64,000 nucleotides of DNA from Sulfuricella denitrificans skB26 (lineage in GTDB: Bacteria > Pseudomonadota > Gammaproteobacteria > Burkholderiales > Sulfuricellaceae): contig NC_022357.1 in assembly GCF_000297055.2 (NCBI RefSeq), positions 496,001-560,000 on the forward strand. Direction: 5' to 3'. Below the pieces are notes generated by a model. The model was not told where the DNA came from, did not search any database, and saw nothing but the letters and a program-made list of their open reading frames with translations. Positions 17,648-27,610 of the stretch are shown here, one piece after another (position 1 is the stretch's first letter; every line of letters begins with the position of its first letter). A program made the position numbers and the translations under genes.

Positions 17648-17992
17648 ATGCAACTAAAGATTATTGCAGCTATTTTTGTCGCCATAGCTGGCGTCGTCTT
17701 CGCCATGCAAAACAACGTGCCGGTGACAGTCAATTTCCTGCTATGGCGCTTTGACAGTTCCCTGGCATTGGTTCTGTTGTTGGCGCTGGCATTGGGGGCG
17801 ATCATCGTTGCCCTGGTTACGACGCCAGTCACGGTTCGTCTGCAGTGGCAGCTGGGTCGCCAGAAGCGGCGTATCGAAGAACTTGAACGCACCTGCAACG
17901 ATCAGAAAGAGAAACTGTCGGAAGCAACGCGACAACAGAATTTCGTCACTATCGAGCACGAAAAAGAGCCTCCTGCCATCAAGCTTCAATAA
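17648..17992 (+). CDS. LapA (DUF1049) domain membrane protein
   Basis: 114 aa; two hydrophobic helices (about 3-22 and 38-60) joined by MQNNVPVTVNFLLWRFDSS, the signature of the lipopolysaccharide assembly protein A domain, then a coiled-coil-like cytoplasmic tail (RRIEELERTCNDQKEKLSEA). In E. coli LapA works with LapB in LpxC control; no lapB is nearby, so here the role is uncertain. GGGGTG precedes the ATG; probable co-transcription with the antiporter. Confidence 0.82.
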   Translation: MQLKIIAAIFVAIAGVVFAMQNNVPVTVNFLLWRFDSSLALVLLLALALGAIIVALVTTPVTVRLQWQLGRQKRRIEELERTCNDQKEKLSEATRQQNFVTIEHEKEPPAIKLQ

Positions 17993-18429
17993 ATGGCTTC
18001 AGATACTATTTTGTTGGAAACGCGTCACTCGAAATGAGGCATGCGTAATTCGCTGATTGCTTGGCCCAATAATCGGTGGGTATCAGATTGTGAGTGGTTG
18101 TAGAGGCAGGAGTGGCGCTACCTGATTGGGAAGCAGTGGTGTCCATGAACTGCCGGTCATGTGCCTTCAAGCCCATCCAGCGGAACGTCAGCTAACTGCG
18201 CCCAAAGGCTCTGGAGACAATGCTACTCCATCGGCCTGATCTGCCGCTCAGATACCCCTTGGCGGAGCTGTGTTGAAGGCAGTGCGAGCGCCCGCCTTCT
18301 ATAACTGCCAATGCGTACTCCCGACCCTGAGGCGACATTAGAGCTAGGCGGAAGCAGACCTTCAAAATCCAAATCCACAAACAAAAACAGCGACCCAAAG
18401 GCCTCCGTCATCGTAGGCAAGAAAACTGA
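17993..18429. other. Non-coding region between LapA-like and PEP-CTERM genes
   Basis: 437 bases between convergent genes. Short open frames on both strands lack ribosome sites and similarity that I can recognise. No clear terminator is visible. Confidence 0.4.
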
Positions 18430-19032
18430 TTATGCTACTTTACGCCGCGCCACACCGATCAAGCCCAACAGACCAGAACCCAGCAACCATGCAGCAGCAG
18501 GAACGGGGACCGAATTGACGGTAATGTCATCAATAGCGGTATGCGCAGTCCCGTCACCATCAGACATGACAACTTTGTCCAGGCCAGCCCAGTTAAAAGT
18601 CACGAACGTGGGCGCTGTCGTGGTGGAGTAGACATCCATCGAATAAAGCAAGCTTGCCCCGTTATAACCATCAAAGTGCGTCAATCCCGCATCCCTGGCT
18701 TTGGTTACATACGCGCTTTCCAAAGAAAATATAGTGGTGCTTGAGAAACTCGCCGGATCGGCAAACCCGTTGAAAGCCACGTTATTGGGAGAAACCACGC
18801 CAGTGGTGTAGCCGATCGCGGTCGGGTCATTCGGGTCATAATAATTCAGGCCATCCACGGCCCAGAAATTATCCCAATTAAAACCTGCATACCCATTCTG
18901 AAGTTGTGCATAACTGCCAGACGATGTATCTAAATTGTCAAAAGTAATCGTGGCTGCCTGTGCAGTACTGACAGATCCGGATATTACAAGGGCGGCGACT
19001 AAACATGTTTTAAACAACGGGTTGTTTTTCAT
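18430..19032 (-). CDS. PEP-CTERM sorting-domain exported protein
   Basis: 200 aa. A signal peptide (MKNNPLFKTCLVAALVISGS..., cleavage after AQA) is followed by a Gly/Asn/Ser-rich body with no known enzyme motif. The C terminus has the complete sorting signal: VPVPAAAWLLGSG, hydrophobic LLGLIGVA and basic RRKVA. Such proteins are processed by an exosortase (EpsH) and linked to exopolysaccharide production; no exosortase is in the window. Start 19032 is preferred over an ATG at 19047 because the signal peptide begins there and GGAA lies nine bases upstream. Only two residues are not small or polar around the cleavage site. Confidence 0.88.
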   Translation of the reverse strand: MKNNPLFKTCLVAALVISGSVSTAQAATITFDNLDTSSGSYAQLQNGYAGFNWDNFWAVDGLNYYDPNDPTAIGYTTGVVSPNNVAFNGFADPASFSSTTIFSLESAYVTKARDAGLTHFDGYNGASLLYSMDVYSTTTAPTFVTFNWAGLDKVVMSDGDGTAHTAIDDITVNSVPVPAAAWLLGSGLLGLIGVARRKVA

Positions 19033-19047
19033 AATTGTTAATTCCAT

Positions 19048-19654
19048 TTATAAATTTAATAATCTTGATTAAAAGTTCAACGAAATTCCTCATTACTATC
19101 AGAGGCAACCATTTGACTCAGACTGTAACCGTATCTTGCTAATAATTAAAAACCAAAATGACATTATAGTGAGGGTTAAGCATTCATCCGCCTCTTTCCC
19201 CAATCATTACAAAATGATAATGTTCATATTTTAACTAAGCAATTGTTGCGCCATAAATATATGAGTCATATGAAACATATAGGCACTTAAAAATTTCACA
19301 CTGACTGATGCCGTGAGATGTAAAGTTTTTCGACGTATTTATCAGAGTTAAGCGGGTTTTTTGACGTGGCATGAGTCCATCCAAATACTAACCTAAAGGG
19401 AAATCACCATCATTGGCCTGCGGCCCTCTACGACCAGCGTAAAGAATTTTACAATTTCACTGAATTCCATGCGTATGTCAGTTATGGACAAAATTCTTGA
19501 ATGTCTCTTCATGGCACAATTTGGACGATAGCTAAAGCAGAATGATTCAGGCAAAAAATAAAATTCTCGCAAGGCCTGAAGTCGTAAATTTACTTGTATG
19601 ATTTGTCGGTCATCTTGGATGAAATCATCTGATCATTCGATAGCCGCCGAATAA
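19048..19654. other. AT-rich non-coding region upstream of the PEP-CTERM gene
   Basis: About 600 AT-rich bases. It must hold the PEP-CTERM gene promoter (minus strand). No RNA gene or repeat family is recognised; a small inverted repeat ATCATTA...TAATGAT-like sequence near 19202-19220 is the only structure seen. Confidence 0.4.
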
Positions 19655-19684
19655 AAAAACCCCGCAGATTTGCGGGGTTTTTCG
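19655..19684 (-). terminator. Intrinsic terminator of groESL
   Basis: AAAAAACCCCGCAGATTTGCGGGGTTTTTC: a CCCCGCA/TGCGGGG stem flanked by A- and T-runs, 70 bases beyond the groEL stop in the minus direction. Confidence 0.9.
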
Positions 19685-19753
19685 TAATCACTCGCCGCAC
19701 TGCGGACAGTGCGGCGAGCCGTTCCTTGCTGACGCAGGGAAGCCGGAGCTGAA

Positions 19754-21403
<1,650 letters not shown>

Positions 21404-21470
21404 TTAATCTCCTGAATACTTTGATGACGTCGGGCAGCGCACTATGCGCCAGCCCGACCTGGATAACGAT

Positions 21471-21761
21471 TTATTTCTCAACGACGCCCATGATGTCTTC
21501 TTCGCGCATCACCAGCAGCTCATCGCCGTCAATTTTGACGGTCTGGCCGGAGTATTTGCCGAACAGCACTTTGTCGCCGACTTTGACATCCAGAGGACGC
21601 ACTTTGCCGTCGTCACCCACTTTGCCCTTACCCACGGCAACGATTTCGCCCTGGTCAGGTTTTTCTGCGGCAGAACCGGGGATGACGATACCGGAAGCGG
21701 TTTTTTCTTCGGCTTCCAGCCGTTTGACTATAACGCGGTCGTGCAACGGACGAATTTTCAT
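21471..21761 (-). CDS. groS: 10-kDa co-chaperonin GroES
   Basis: Heptameric lid of GroEL, 96 aa, starting [21 protein letters not shown] with the mobile-loop [19 protein letters not shown] lies nine bases upstream. First gene of groESL, with an unusually long leader of about 360 bases that contains a palindromic insertion. Confidence 0.98.
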   Translation of the reverse strand: MKIRPLHDRVIVKRLEAEEKTASGIVIPGSAAEKPDQGEIVAVGKGKVGDDGKVRPLDVKVGDKVLFGKYSGQTVKIDGDELLVMREEDIMGVVEK

Positions 21762-21787
21762 TGTTTCAATCTCCTGTCAGGTTTAAG

Positions 21788-22051
21788 GACCTATTAAGCA
21801 ATAAGCGTTGCACGCGTTACCCCCAGAAAGCTCGCAGGCAAGGCGCGGAGAGGAAAGCGTGGTTGTTCCACGCTGACGAGCCGCAACGCAGTATGCGGGC
21901 TTTCTGGGGGATAACCCTCCGGGGCGGTGAGGATTCGGCCCCCTGGCGTTGTTGCAGGCTCCTTGTGTGGAATAACCACACGGCGTCGCCTACGCCTAGC
22001 CATGCGCCCGAATCCTCACCGCCGCGTGTAATGCTTATTGCTTAATAGGTC
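21788..22051. mobile_element. MITE-like palindromic insertion in the groESL leader
   Basis: The ends are inverted copies of GGACCTATTAAGCAATAAGC (20/20 exact; 21788-21807 and 22032-22051), and similarity continues inward (GTTGCACGCG against ATTACACGCG). Nested inside are two more inverted-repeat pairs: CCCCCAGAAAGC with GCTTTCTGGGGG (about 21820-21910) and GGCGGTGAGGATTCGG with CCGAATCCTCACCGCC (about 21924-22023). The flanks read TTTAA before and TAAG after, compatible with a 3-bp TAA target duplication. There is no transposase. The element is about 264 bp and lies between the CIRCE/promoter and groES, so it is transcribed as leader. Confidence 0.75.
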
Positions 22052-22072
22052 CTAAGTTAACGAAATAAAATC

Positions 22073-22108
22073 CGGCAAACCGCCTGCGCTGTTTGCCGGT
22101 AAAAAAAC
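22073..22108 (-). terminator. Terminator-like hairpin in the groESL leader
   Basis: CCGGCAAAC and GTTTGCCGG (22073-22081 and 22092-22100) form a 9-bp stem around a ten-base loop; read minus it is followed by ATTTTATTT. It is 25 bases downstream of CIRCE in the direction of transcription and could attenuate or protect the leader. Weak U-run, so function is uncertain. Confidence 0.45.
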
Positions 22109-22124
22109 TTTCGGAATGTCGCTG

Positions 22125-22151
22125 TTAGCACTCATGTCCGATGAGTGCTAA
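22125..22151 (-). promoter_or_regulatory. CIRCE operator (HrcA binding site) of groESL
   Basis: TTAGCACTC-N9-GAGTGCTAA is an exact match to the CIRCE consensus. HrcA repressor binds this inverted repeat. It begins right after the -10 hexamer of the putative promoter, so bound HrcA would block initiation. Confidence 0.97.
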
Positions 22152-22180
22152 TAATAGGGGCTGGGCGCGCTAATTTCAAG
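22151..22180 (-). promoter_or_regulatory. groESL promoter, sigma-70 and sigma-32 patterns overlapping
   Basis: Read minus: TTGAAA (22179-22174), 17 bases, TATTAT (22156-22151), a good sigma-70 fit. The same bases also give CTTGAAA, 13 bases, CCCCTATT, close to the sigma-32 consensus CTTGAAA-N13-CCCCATNT. Dual heat-shock control by sigma-32 and HrcA/CIRCE is known for betaproteobacterial groESL operons. Confidence 0.75.
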
Positions 22181-22462
22181 GGGAAGATGAATGGAACGTT
22201 CAGCAGTCCATTAAAAATGGGCGTAGTTCAGCAATATAAGGGACCTTTAATTCGTGTCTGGCTCCTTCCATCTGGCCAATAACACGAGATTAAAAAACCA
22301 GGAATTGTCTTCGAATTGAAAGAGAGGACTTTACATGGCATTCTGGAGCACTCGGATTTTCATGTATCAAAACATGAACTGGTGCGTTTTTCCGAAAGAA
22401 AGGCTATAAGAGAGGTTGAATTTGTTAGTGGAAATTAAACTTTATCGACAAATTCATAAAAC

Positions 22463-23032
22463 ATGAAATCACTTAAATATATCGTTATTGCTTTTGTTCT
22501 TAGCTGGACAACCGTCGTTCTGGCAGGTGAACCGCTTGGGTTTGGCTTGTCGAAAAAATATTGTCTGGGAGATGTTTGTCTTGGCGAAGCCGACGCAGAC
22601 CATCCTGAGTTGAAAATAGGCGAGGCATTAAGGAAAGCGGCCCGATACAAGAAAATTCCCATTTGCAACAGCTCGGATGCCTCGGTGTATTTACGGGATG
22701 TAAAATTCAGGAATGGCACACAAGGGGTCATCTATTTGCTTGCCGACCCGGGCAATCTGAATGCTCAGCCCGAAAAATATTTTCGCATCAGCAGCATCAC
22801 TGTGAAATTCGATCCATTTCTTTCGGCGGATGGCGTCAAGGAGCTTCAGCAAAAGATCGCCAGTCGTTACGGCATGGAACGGTCAAGCTCATATAGCTTT
22901 GGGGCCAAGGACGGGAAGCGGACTATCAGTTTTACAGTTTCCCCTTGGGAATCAAGGATTGCCATTAATGGCATAGATAATCTGGAGTTTCAGGCCCAGC
23001 CCGGATGCACGCCAAAACTGCCTAACCTGTAA
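22463..23032 (+). CDS. Exported protein of unknown function
   Basis: 189 aa with a signal peptide MKSLKYIVIAFVLSWTTVVLAG. The mature part has four cysteines, two near the start (KKYCLGDVCLG), one mid-protein (PICNSSD) and one near the end (PGCTPKL), probably forming disulfides in the periplasm. No family recognised. AT-rich upstream region of about 300 bases and different base composition from the neighbours. Single gene between groESL (divergent) and an MscS gene. Confidence 0.6.
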   Translation: MKSLKYIVIAFVLSWTTVVLAGEPLGFGLSKKYCLGDVCLGEADADHPELKIGEALRKAARYKKIPICNSSDASVYLRDVKFRNGTQGVIYLLADPGNLNAQPEKYFRISSITVKFDPFLSADGVKELQQKIASRYGMERSSSYSFGAKDGKRTISFTVSPWESRIAINGIDNLEFQAQPGCTPKLPNL

Positions 23033-23146
23033 ACTCAGGCCACTCAGGCAGGCCATTTTAAATGATGGGGGGCAGGTTGCAGTTTGGAGTGGTGATATCG
23101 AGTCGATGACGTGGTCTGCTAAAATGGAAGTCCACTCTTCCACAGG

Positions 23147-24262
23147 ATGACCCGCTCCCCCATGGATATGAAAGTATTATCAGACAAACTGGGGCTCTCC
23201 TTTCTGGCAGAGCCGTGGCTTCTTCAAGTCTTCCTGGTAGTCCTGGCTACCGTGCTGGTCAGCGCCGTCGCCCAATTCCTGCTCCGCCGTGCAGAGAGGA
23301 TGGTCAGCCAGACGGCCAGTCATTGGGATGATGGCCTCATCCAGGCGGCAAAACGACCGCTACCCATAATCATCTGGCTGGTTGGCATTGCCTTCGCGGC
23401 CGGTACCGTGGGCAAGGAGACCGGCGCTGCCATCTTCGACGCAGTGCCACCCATCCGCAATGTAGGCGTAGTGGTTTGCCTGGCCTGGTTTTTGATCCGC
23501 CTTATTCGCAACGTCTCCTGCAGCATAGTCGTGATGCGCGAGGAAAAAGGCGAGGAAGTCGACCTCACCACTATCGACGCACTGTCAAAGTTGGCCCGCC
23601 TCACGGTGATCATCATCGCCACCCTTATGGCGATGCAAACCCTCGACTTCAGCATCTCGGGAGTATTGGCCGCCGGGGGCATCGGAGGCATCGCCATCGG
23701 TTTCGCCGCAAAGGATTTGCTGGCCAACTTCTTCGGGGGACTCACCGTCTACCTGGACCGGCCGTTCAGTGTGGGCGATTGGATACGGTCGCCAGATAAG
23801 AAAATCGAGGGCACGGTGGAATACATCAGCTGGCGACACACGCGGGTCCGAGCCTTCAACAAGAATCCCATTTACGTGCCGAATGCCTTGTTCACTACCA
23901 TCGTGGTGGAAAATCCCTCGCGAATGACTAATCGCCGTATCAAAGAGACCGTTGGCATCCGCTATGAAGACATCGGAGTGATGGGTGCTATCGTGGCAGA
24001 CGTTAAGGTCATGCTGCAGAACCACGTGGAGATCGATGCAACCCAGACCTTGATCGTCAACTTCAACACCTTTGGTCCATCGTCCCTTGACTTCTTTATC
24101 TACACTTTCACCAAGACCACAGCCTGGGTCCACTTCCATGAGGTGAAGCAGGATGTGCTCCTGAAGGTGGCCGAGATCATCGACCGTCACGGCGCTCAAA
24201 TTGCCTTCCCGACGCGCACCGTGCATATCGAGGCCGCCACCCCACTGCTGGAGGACCATTGA
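23147..24262 (+). CDS. MscS-family mechanosensitive ion channel
   Basis: Inner-membrane small-conductance mechanosensitive channel, 371 aa. Four or five helices precede the pore helix GVLAAGGIGGIAIGFAAKDLLANFFGG (about residues 165-191), the classic Gly/Ala-packed TM3. The beta domain follows with RPFSVGDWI and VEYISWRHTRVR, then a C-terminal alpha/beta domain. A second in-frame ATG at 23162 is also possible; neither has a strong ribosome site. Protects against hypo-osmotic shock by family function. Confidence 0.9.
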   Translation: MTRSPMDMKVLSDKLGLSFLAEPWLLQVFLVVLATVLVSAVAQFLLRRAERMVSQTASHWDDGLIQAAKRPLPIIIWLVGIAFAAGTVGKETGAAIFDAVPPIRNVGVVVCLAWFLIRLIRNVSCSIVVMREEKGEEVDLTTIDALSKLARLTVIIIATLMAMQTLDFSISGVLAAGGIGGIAIGFAAKDLLANFFGGLTVYLDRPFSVGDWIRSPDKKIEGTVEYISWRHTRVRAFNKNPIYVPNALFTTIVVENPSRMTNRRIKETVGIRYEDIGVMGAIVADVKVMLQNHVEIDATQTLIVNFNTFGPSSLDFFIYTFTKTTAWVHFHEVKQDVLLKVAEIIDRHGAQIAFPTRTVHIEAATPLLEDH

Positions 24263-24397
24263 CGGCCGTTCTTGGCCATAATCAAGCGTAAATGTTCGAG
24301 TTATTTATGGTTGTGACGGATCGAATCGCAACGAGAATATCGACAACATGCGGGTAATGTGGGGGCGTCACAATTCAATCATTAAGGAGAACGAGCA

Positions 24398-24844
24398 ATG
24401 AAATATATGTGGATCGTACTGAGCATGTTGGCGATTTCTTTACCAGTAAGTGCGGATGACACGATGAAAACCCAGGCAAGCAAGCACGGGTTCCAAGATA
24501 CGCAGTCCCGCCTGGAAGCGATGCTGAAAGAGAAAGGCTTGACGGTGTTCGCTAAGATTGATCACTCCGAAGGCGCGCAAAAAGTTGGGCTGAAGATGCA
24601 ACCCGCCACGGTAACAATTTTCGGCAACCCCAAAGGGGGTACTCCTTTCATGGTGGCGTCGCCCGAGTCGGCCATCGATTTCCCGCTCAAAGCCCTGGTA
24701 TGGGAAGACGCCACGGGAACGGTGTTCATGAGCTACAACACCATGACGTCGATCATTGCCCGACATAACATCAAAGGCCTGGACGAGTTGGCAAAGAAGA
24801 TGGATGGATTACAGGCCGCGATTGCAAAAGCTGCGACGGAATAG
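24398..24844 (+). CDS. DUF302-domain exported protein
   Basis: 148 aa; signal peptide ends VSA near residue 19. The DUF302 domain is recognised by SRLEAMLKEKGLTVFAKIDHSEGA, ATVTIFGNPKGGTPFM and LPLKALVWEDATG-like text (FPLKALVWEDATGTVFMSYN). Function of DUF302 is unknown; structures show a TBP-like fold. Good ribosome site AAGGAGA. Monocistronic as far as can be seen. Confidence 0.88.
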   Translation: MKYMWIVLSMLAISLPVSADDTMKTQASKHGFQDTQSRLEAMLKEKGLTVFAKIDHSEGAQKVGLKMQPATVTIFGNPKGGTPFMVASPESAIDFPLKALVWEDATGTVFMSYNTMTSIIARHNIKGLDELAKKMDGLQAAIAKAATE

Positions 24845-24951
24845 CTGTCATCGTAAGAACACACCCTAAGCCACGTTTATAAGGCCCATTCTCTTTTTTG
24901 GATACCGCCTTTAACTGGATTCAAATGGCATGGTTTAATGGGAGCAGGTCA

Positions 24952-25959
24952 ATGATCCGCCAAGGCTTATTGGCTTTACTGTTTTCCATGCTGCTGAGCA
25001 GTGGGCTGTCGTCGGCGAGGGCGGATTCTTTTGTCGAACGCCCGGAGGTGCAGCAGTTCATTGAAACCATGGCCGACCGGCATGGCTTCGATGCCGAGGC
25101 GCTCAGCCATCTGTTTGCCCAAGCCCGGCCCTGCCTTTTCGCTGCCCGAACCATGACCGAACAGGTGGCGCAGCCGCTGCCCTGGTCGCGTTACCGCAGC
25201 CAGTTCGTGAATAAGAGGAACATCCGTCATGGGGTGAGATTCTGGCGGCAGAATGCCACCGCTCTTGCCCGCGCCCGTCGAATTTATGGCGTGCCGGAGG
25301 AGGTGGTCGTGGCGATAATCGGCGTGGAAACCCGTTACGGTAAAACCCGGTCACGCTTTCCCGAATTCGATACTCTGGCCACGCTGGCTTTCGATTATCC
25401 GCGCCGTGCTGAATATTTCCGTGGTGAATTGGAGCAGTATCTGCTGCTGATGAGGGAGGAGAGGCGCGACCCGCTCTCGGCCAAAGGCTCGTTCGCCGGT
25501 GCCATGGGTATTCCCCAGTTCATGCCCAGCAGCTACCGCAGCTATGCCGTCGATTTCAACCGCGACGGCCGGCGCGATCTGTGGAGCAGCACCACCGACG
25601 CCATCGGCAGCGTGGCCAATTACCTCAAGGCCTATGGCTGGGAAGCCGGTCAGCCGGTGGTAGTGCGTGTCCGTCTGCCGGACGAGGCGGAGCAGAGTTT
25701 AAGCGCCTATGTGTCGACATCGCTCAAGCCGGAGTGGAGTGTCGAGGAGTTGAAATCGATCGGGCTGGTGCCGGTCGAACGATTGTCAGCGTCTTTACAG
25801 GCGGCCTTGCTGGCGGTAGAGGGTGAAGATGGCAGGGAATACTGGCTGGGCTTCGACAACTTCTATGCGATCACGCGTTACAACCGCAGCCTGCACTATG
25901 CGCTGGCGGTCTACCAGCTCAGCTGGGAGATCCGCAGCGCCCGCAGGGTGGGACACTGA
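24952..25959 (+). CDS. mltB: Lytic murein transglycosylase B
   Basis: Cleaves the beta-1,4 glycan strand of peptidoglycan with 1,6-anhydro formation. Signal peptide MIRQGLLALLFSMLLSSG (cleavage about residue 25) with no lipobox cysteine, so probably a soluble periplasmic form. The catalytic Glu lies in AIIGVETRYGK (about residue 111), and AKGSFAGAMGIPQFMPSSYR is the substrate-groove motif. Start at 24952 chosen by GGAG ten bases upstream; a longer frame uses only a TTG. Length 335 aa. Confidence 0.93.
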   Translation: MIRQGLLALLFSMLLSSGLSSARADSFVERPEVQQFIETMADRHGFDAEALSHLFAQARPCLFAARTMTEQVAQPLPWSRYRSQFVNKRNIRHGVRFWRQNATALARARRIYGVPEEVVVAIIGVETRYGKTRSRFPEFDTLATLAFDYPRRAEYFRGELEQYLLLMREERRDPLSAKGSFAGAMGIPQFMPSSYRSYAVDFNRDGRRDLWSSTTDAIGSVANYLKAYGWEAGQPVVVRVRLPDEAEQSLSAYVSTSLKPEWSVEELKSIGLVPVERLSASLQAALLAVEGEDGREYWLGFDNFYAITRYNRSLHYALAVYQLSWEIRSARRVGH

Positions 25960-26196
25960 TTAGCCGACGGCAACCACGGTATAGCCGTGTGCTTCGCGCT
26001 CCGTGCCGATGATCTGCAGCCAGGTGCGCAGTTCGTCCACCGAGCAGACTGGCTGTTTGCGGTGCTGCCGGCTACGCAGGCCGAGGCTGCCCCAACTACG
26101 GTTGAGCACCAGGTCGCCGAGCAGGTCGTGGCCGAAAGTGACGGCATACCAGCTGTGCCGATTTTTGTCGTGGTCGTGTTTTTCCCAGTAGAGCAT
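25960..26196 (-). CDS. Small WGR-domain protein
   Basis: 78 aa made up almost only of a WGR-like domain: YWEKHDHDKNRHSWYAVTFGHDLLGDLVLNRSWGSLGLR. The family signature is DL(F/L)GDxxL..WGRIG; here the third residue of WGR is Ser (WGS). WGR domains bind nucleic acid ends in PARPs and MolR proteins; standalone versions have no assigned function. Convergent with mltB (no gap) and divergent from bioA. Confidence 0.75.
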   Translation of the reverse strand: MLYWEKHDHDKNRHSWYAVTFGHDLLGDLVLNRSWGSLGLRSRQHRKQPVCSVDELRTWLQIIGTEREAHGYTVVAVG

Positions 26197-26305
26197 GGGG
26201 TAATTATATAAGTAAATTCATAGCTTCGGGGCATCATCCCAAGGGGGATTCTGCTGTGAGATAATGTGCTCTATCGCATCCATCTTCCGGGGCCTCCCGC
26301 GCTCA

Positions 26306-27610
26306 ATGTCTAACCAGGAATTTCTCCATCGCAGTCTGGCCGCCGTCTGGCACCCCTGCACCCAGATGAAGCAGCACGAGACCTTGCCGCTAGTGCCGAT
26401 TGCCCGTGGCGAGGGAGTGTGGCTGCATGATTTCGACGGCAATCGTTATCTCGATGCGGTGAGCTCGTGGTGGGTCAACCTGTTCGGTCACTGTAACCCG
26501 CGTATCAATGCCGCGCTCAAGGACCAGCTGGACCAGTTGGAGCATGTAATGCTGGCCGGCTTTACGCACCAGCCAGTGGTTGAGCTGTCGGAACGATTGT
26601 CGTGCCTTTCCGGTCTGGGGCATTGCTTTTACGGTTCGGATGGCGCTTCCGCCACCGAGATCGCTCTCAAGATGAGTTTCCACTATTGGCGCAACTCGGG
26701 CCGCCCGGAAAAGACCCGTTTCGTCAGTCTCCAGAACGGTTATCACGGCGAAACCGTGGGTGCGCTGTCGGTCACCGATGTAGCGCTATTCAAGGATGTT
26801 TATGCGCCCTTGCTGCGGGAAAGTGCACAGGTGCCGACGCCCGACTGGCGCAATGCAGAATCAGGAGAGTCGGCGCGGGATTACGCGCTGCGCTGTGCAG
26901 CGGCTTTGCGCGCGCATCTGGAGCGGCATCACCAGGAAACTGCTGCCTTGATTCTCGAACCGCTGGTACAGGGTGCGGCGGGGATGGGCATGTACGATGC
27001 CGAGTATCTGCGCCAGGCGCGGGCGATCTGCGACGAATTCGAGGTACACCTGATCGCGGATGAAATCGCCGTTGGTTTCGGGCGCACGGGGACGATGTTC
27101 GCCCATCAGCAGGCCGGGATCAGGCCGGATTTCCTGTGCCTGTCGAAAGGCATCACTGGCGGCTACTTGCCCTTGTCGGCGGTGCTGACCACCGATGTCG
27201 TTTACCAGGCGTTTTACCATGACGACACGGCACGCGGCTTTCTCCATTCCCATTCCTACACCGGCAACGCGCTGGCTTGTCGCGCAGCGCTGGCGGTGCT
27301 GGATATTTTTGAGCAGGACGAAGTGATCGCGGCCAACCGCGTCAAGGCCACAAGTTTTAACACTATCGCCGTGCCGCTCAAGGCACATCCGCGCGTCAGA
27401 AATTTTCGCCATAGCGGCATGATCTGGGCGTTCGAGGTGGCGGATGCAGCGCCTGGCTTCGCCCGTGCATTCTTCGAGGAAGGGCTGAAGCGCAGCCTGC
27501 TGCTGCGCCCCATCGGCAGCACGGTTTATTTCATGCCGCCCTATGTGATCAACGAGGAGGAAATCAGGATGCTGGTGGCGGGCACGCTGGAGATTGTCGA
27601 GGGATTATGA
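26306..27610 (+). CDS. bioA: Adenosylmethionine-8-amino-7-oxononanoate aminotransferase
   Basis: PLP enzyme that converts KAPA to DAPA in biotin synthesis using SAM as amino donor. It starts MSNQEFLHRSLAAVWHPCTQMK, the substrate-site region typical of BioA, and has SSWWVNLFGH (the WWV motif), GCHGETxGALSV-like NGYHGETVGALSVTD and the PLP lysine in LCLSKGITGGYLPLSA. Start 26306 fits the family; an ATG at 26264 would add 14 residues. Length 434 aa. No other bio genes are nearby. It overlaps dacB by four bases (ATGA). Confidence 0.95.
   Translation: MSNQEFLHRSLAAVWHPCTQMKQHETLPLVPIARGEGVWLHDFDGNRYLDAVSSWWVNLFGHCNPRINAALKDQLDQLEHVMLAGFTHQPVVELSERLSCLSGLGHCFYGSDGASATEIALKMSFHYWRNSGRPEKTRFVSLQNGYHGETVGALSVTDVALFKDVYAPLLRESAQVPTPDWRNAESGESARDYALRCAAALRAHLERHHQETAALILEPLVQGAAGMGMYDAEYLRQARAICDEFEVHLIADEIAVGFGRTGTMFAHQQAGIRPDFLCLSKGITGGYLPLSAVLTTDVVYQAFYHDDTARGFLHSHSYTGNALACRAALAVLDIFEQDEVIAANRVKATSFNTIAVPLKAHPRVRNFRHSGMIWAFEVADAAPGFARAFFEEGLKRSLLLRPIGSTVYFMPPYVINEEEIRMLVAGTLEIVEGL

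Noticed and set aside
18192-18420. Two short overlapping minus-strand frames between the LapA-like and PEP-CTERM genes
   Set aside because: No ribosome site, no motif, overlapping frames; more likely non-coding.
21794-22003. Open frame of 69 codons inside the palindromic insertion
   Set aside because: Arg-rich text produced by the repeat; no ribosome site, so not called.
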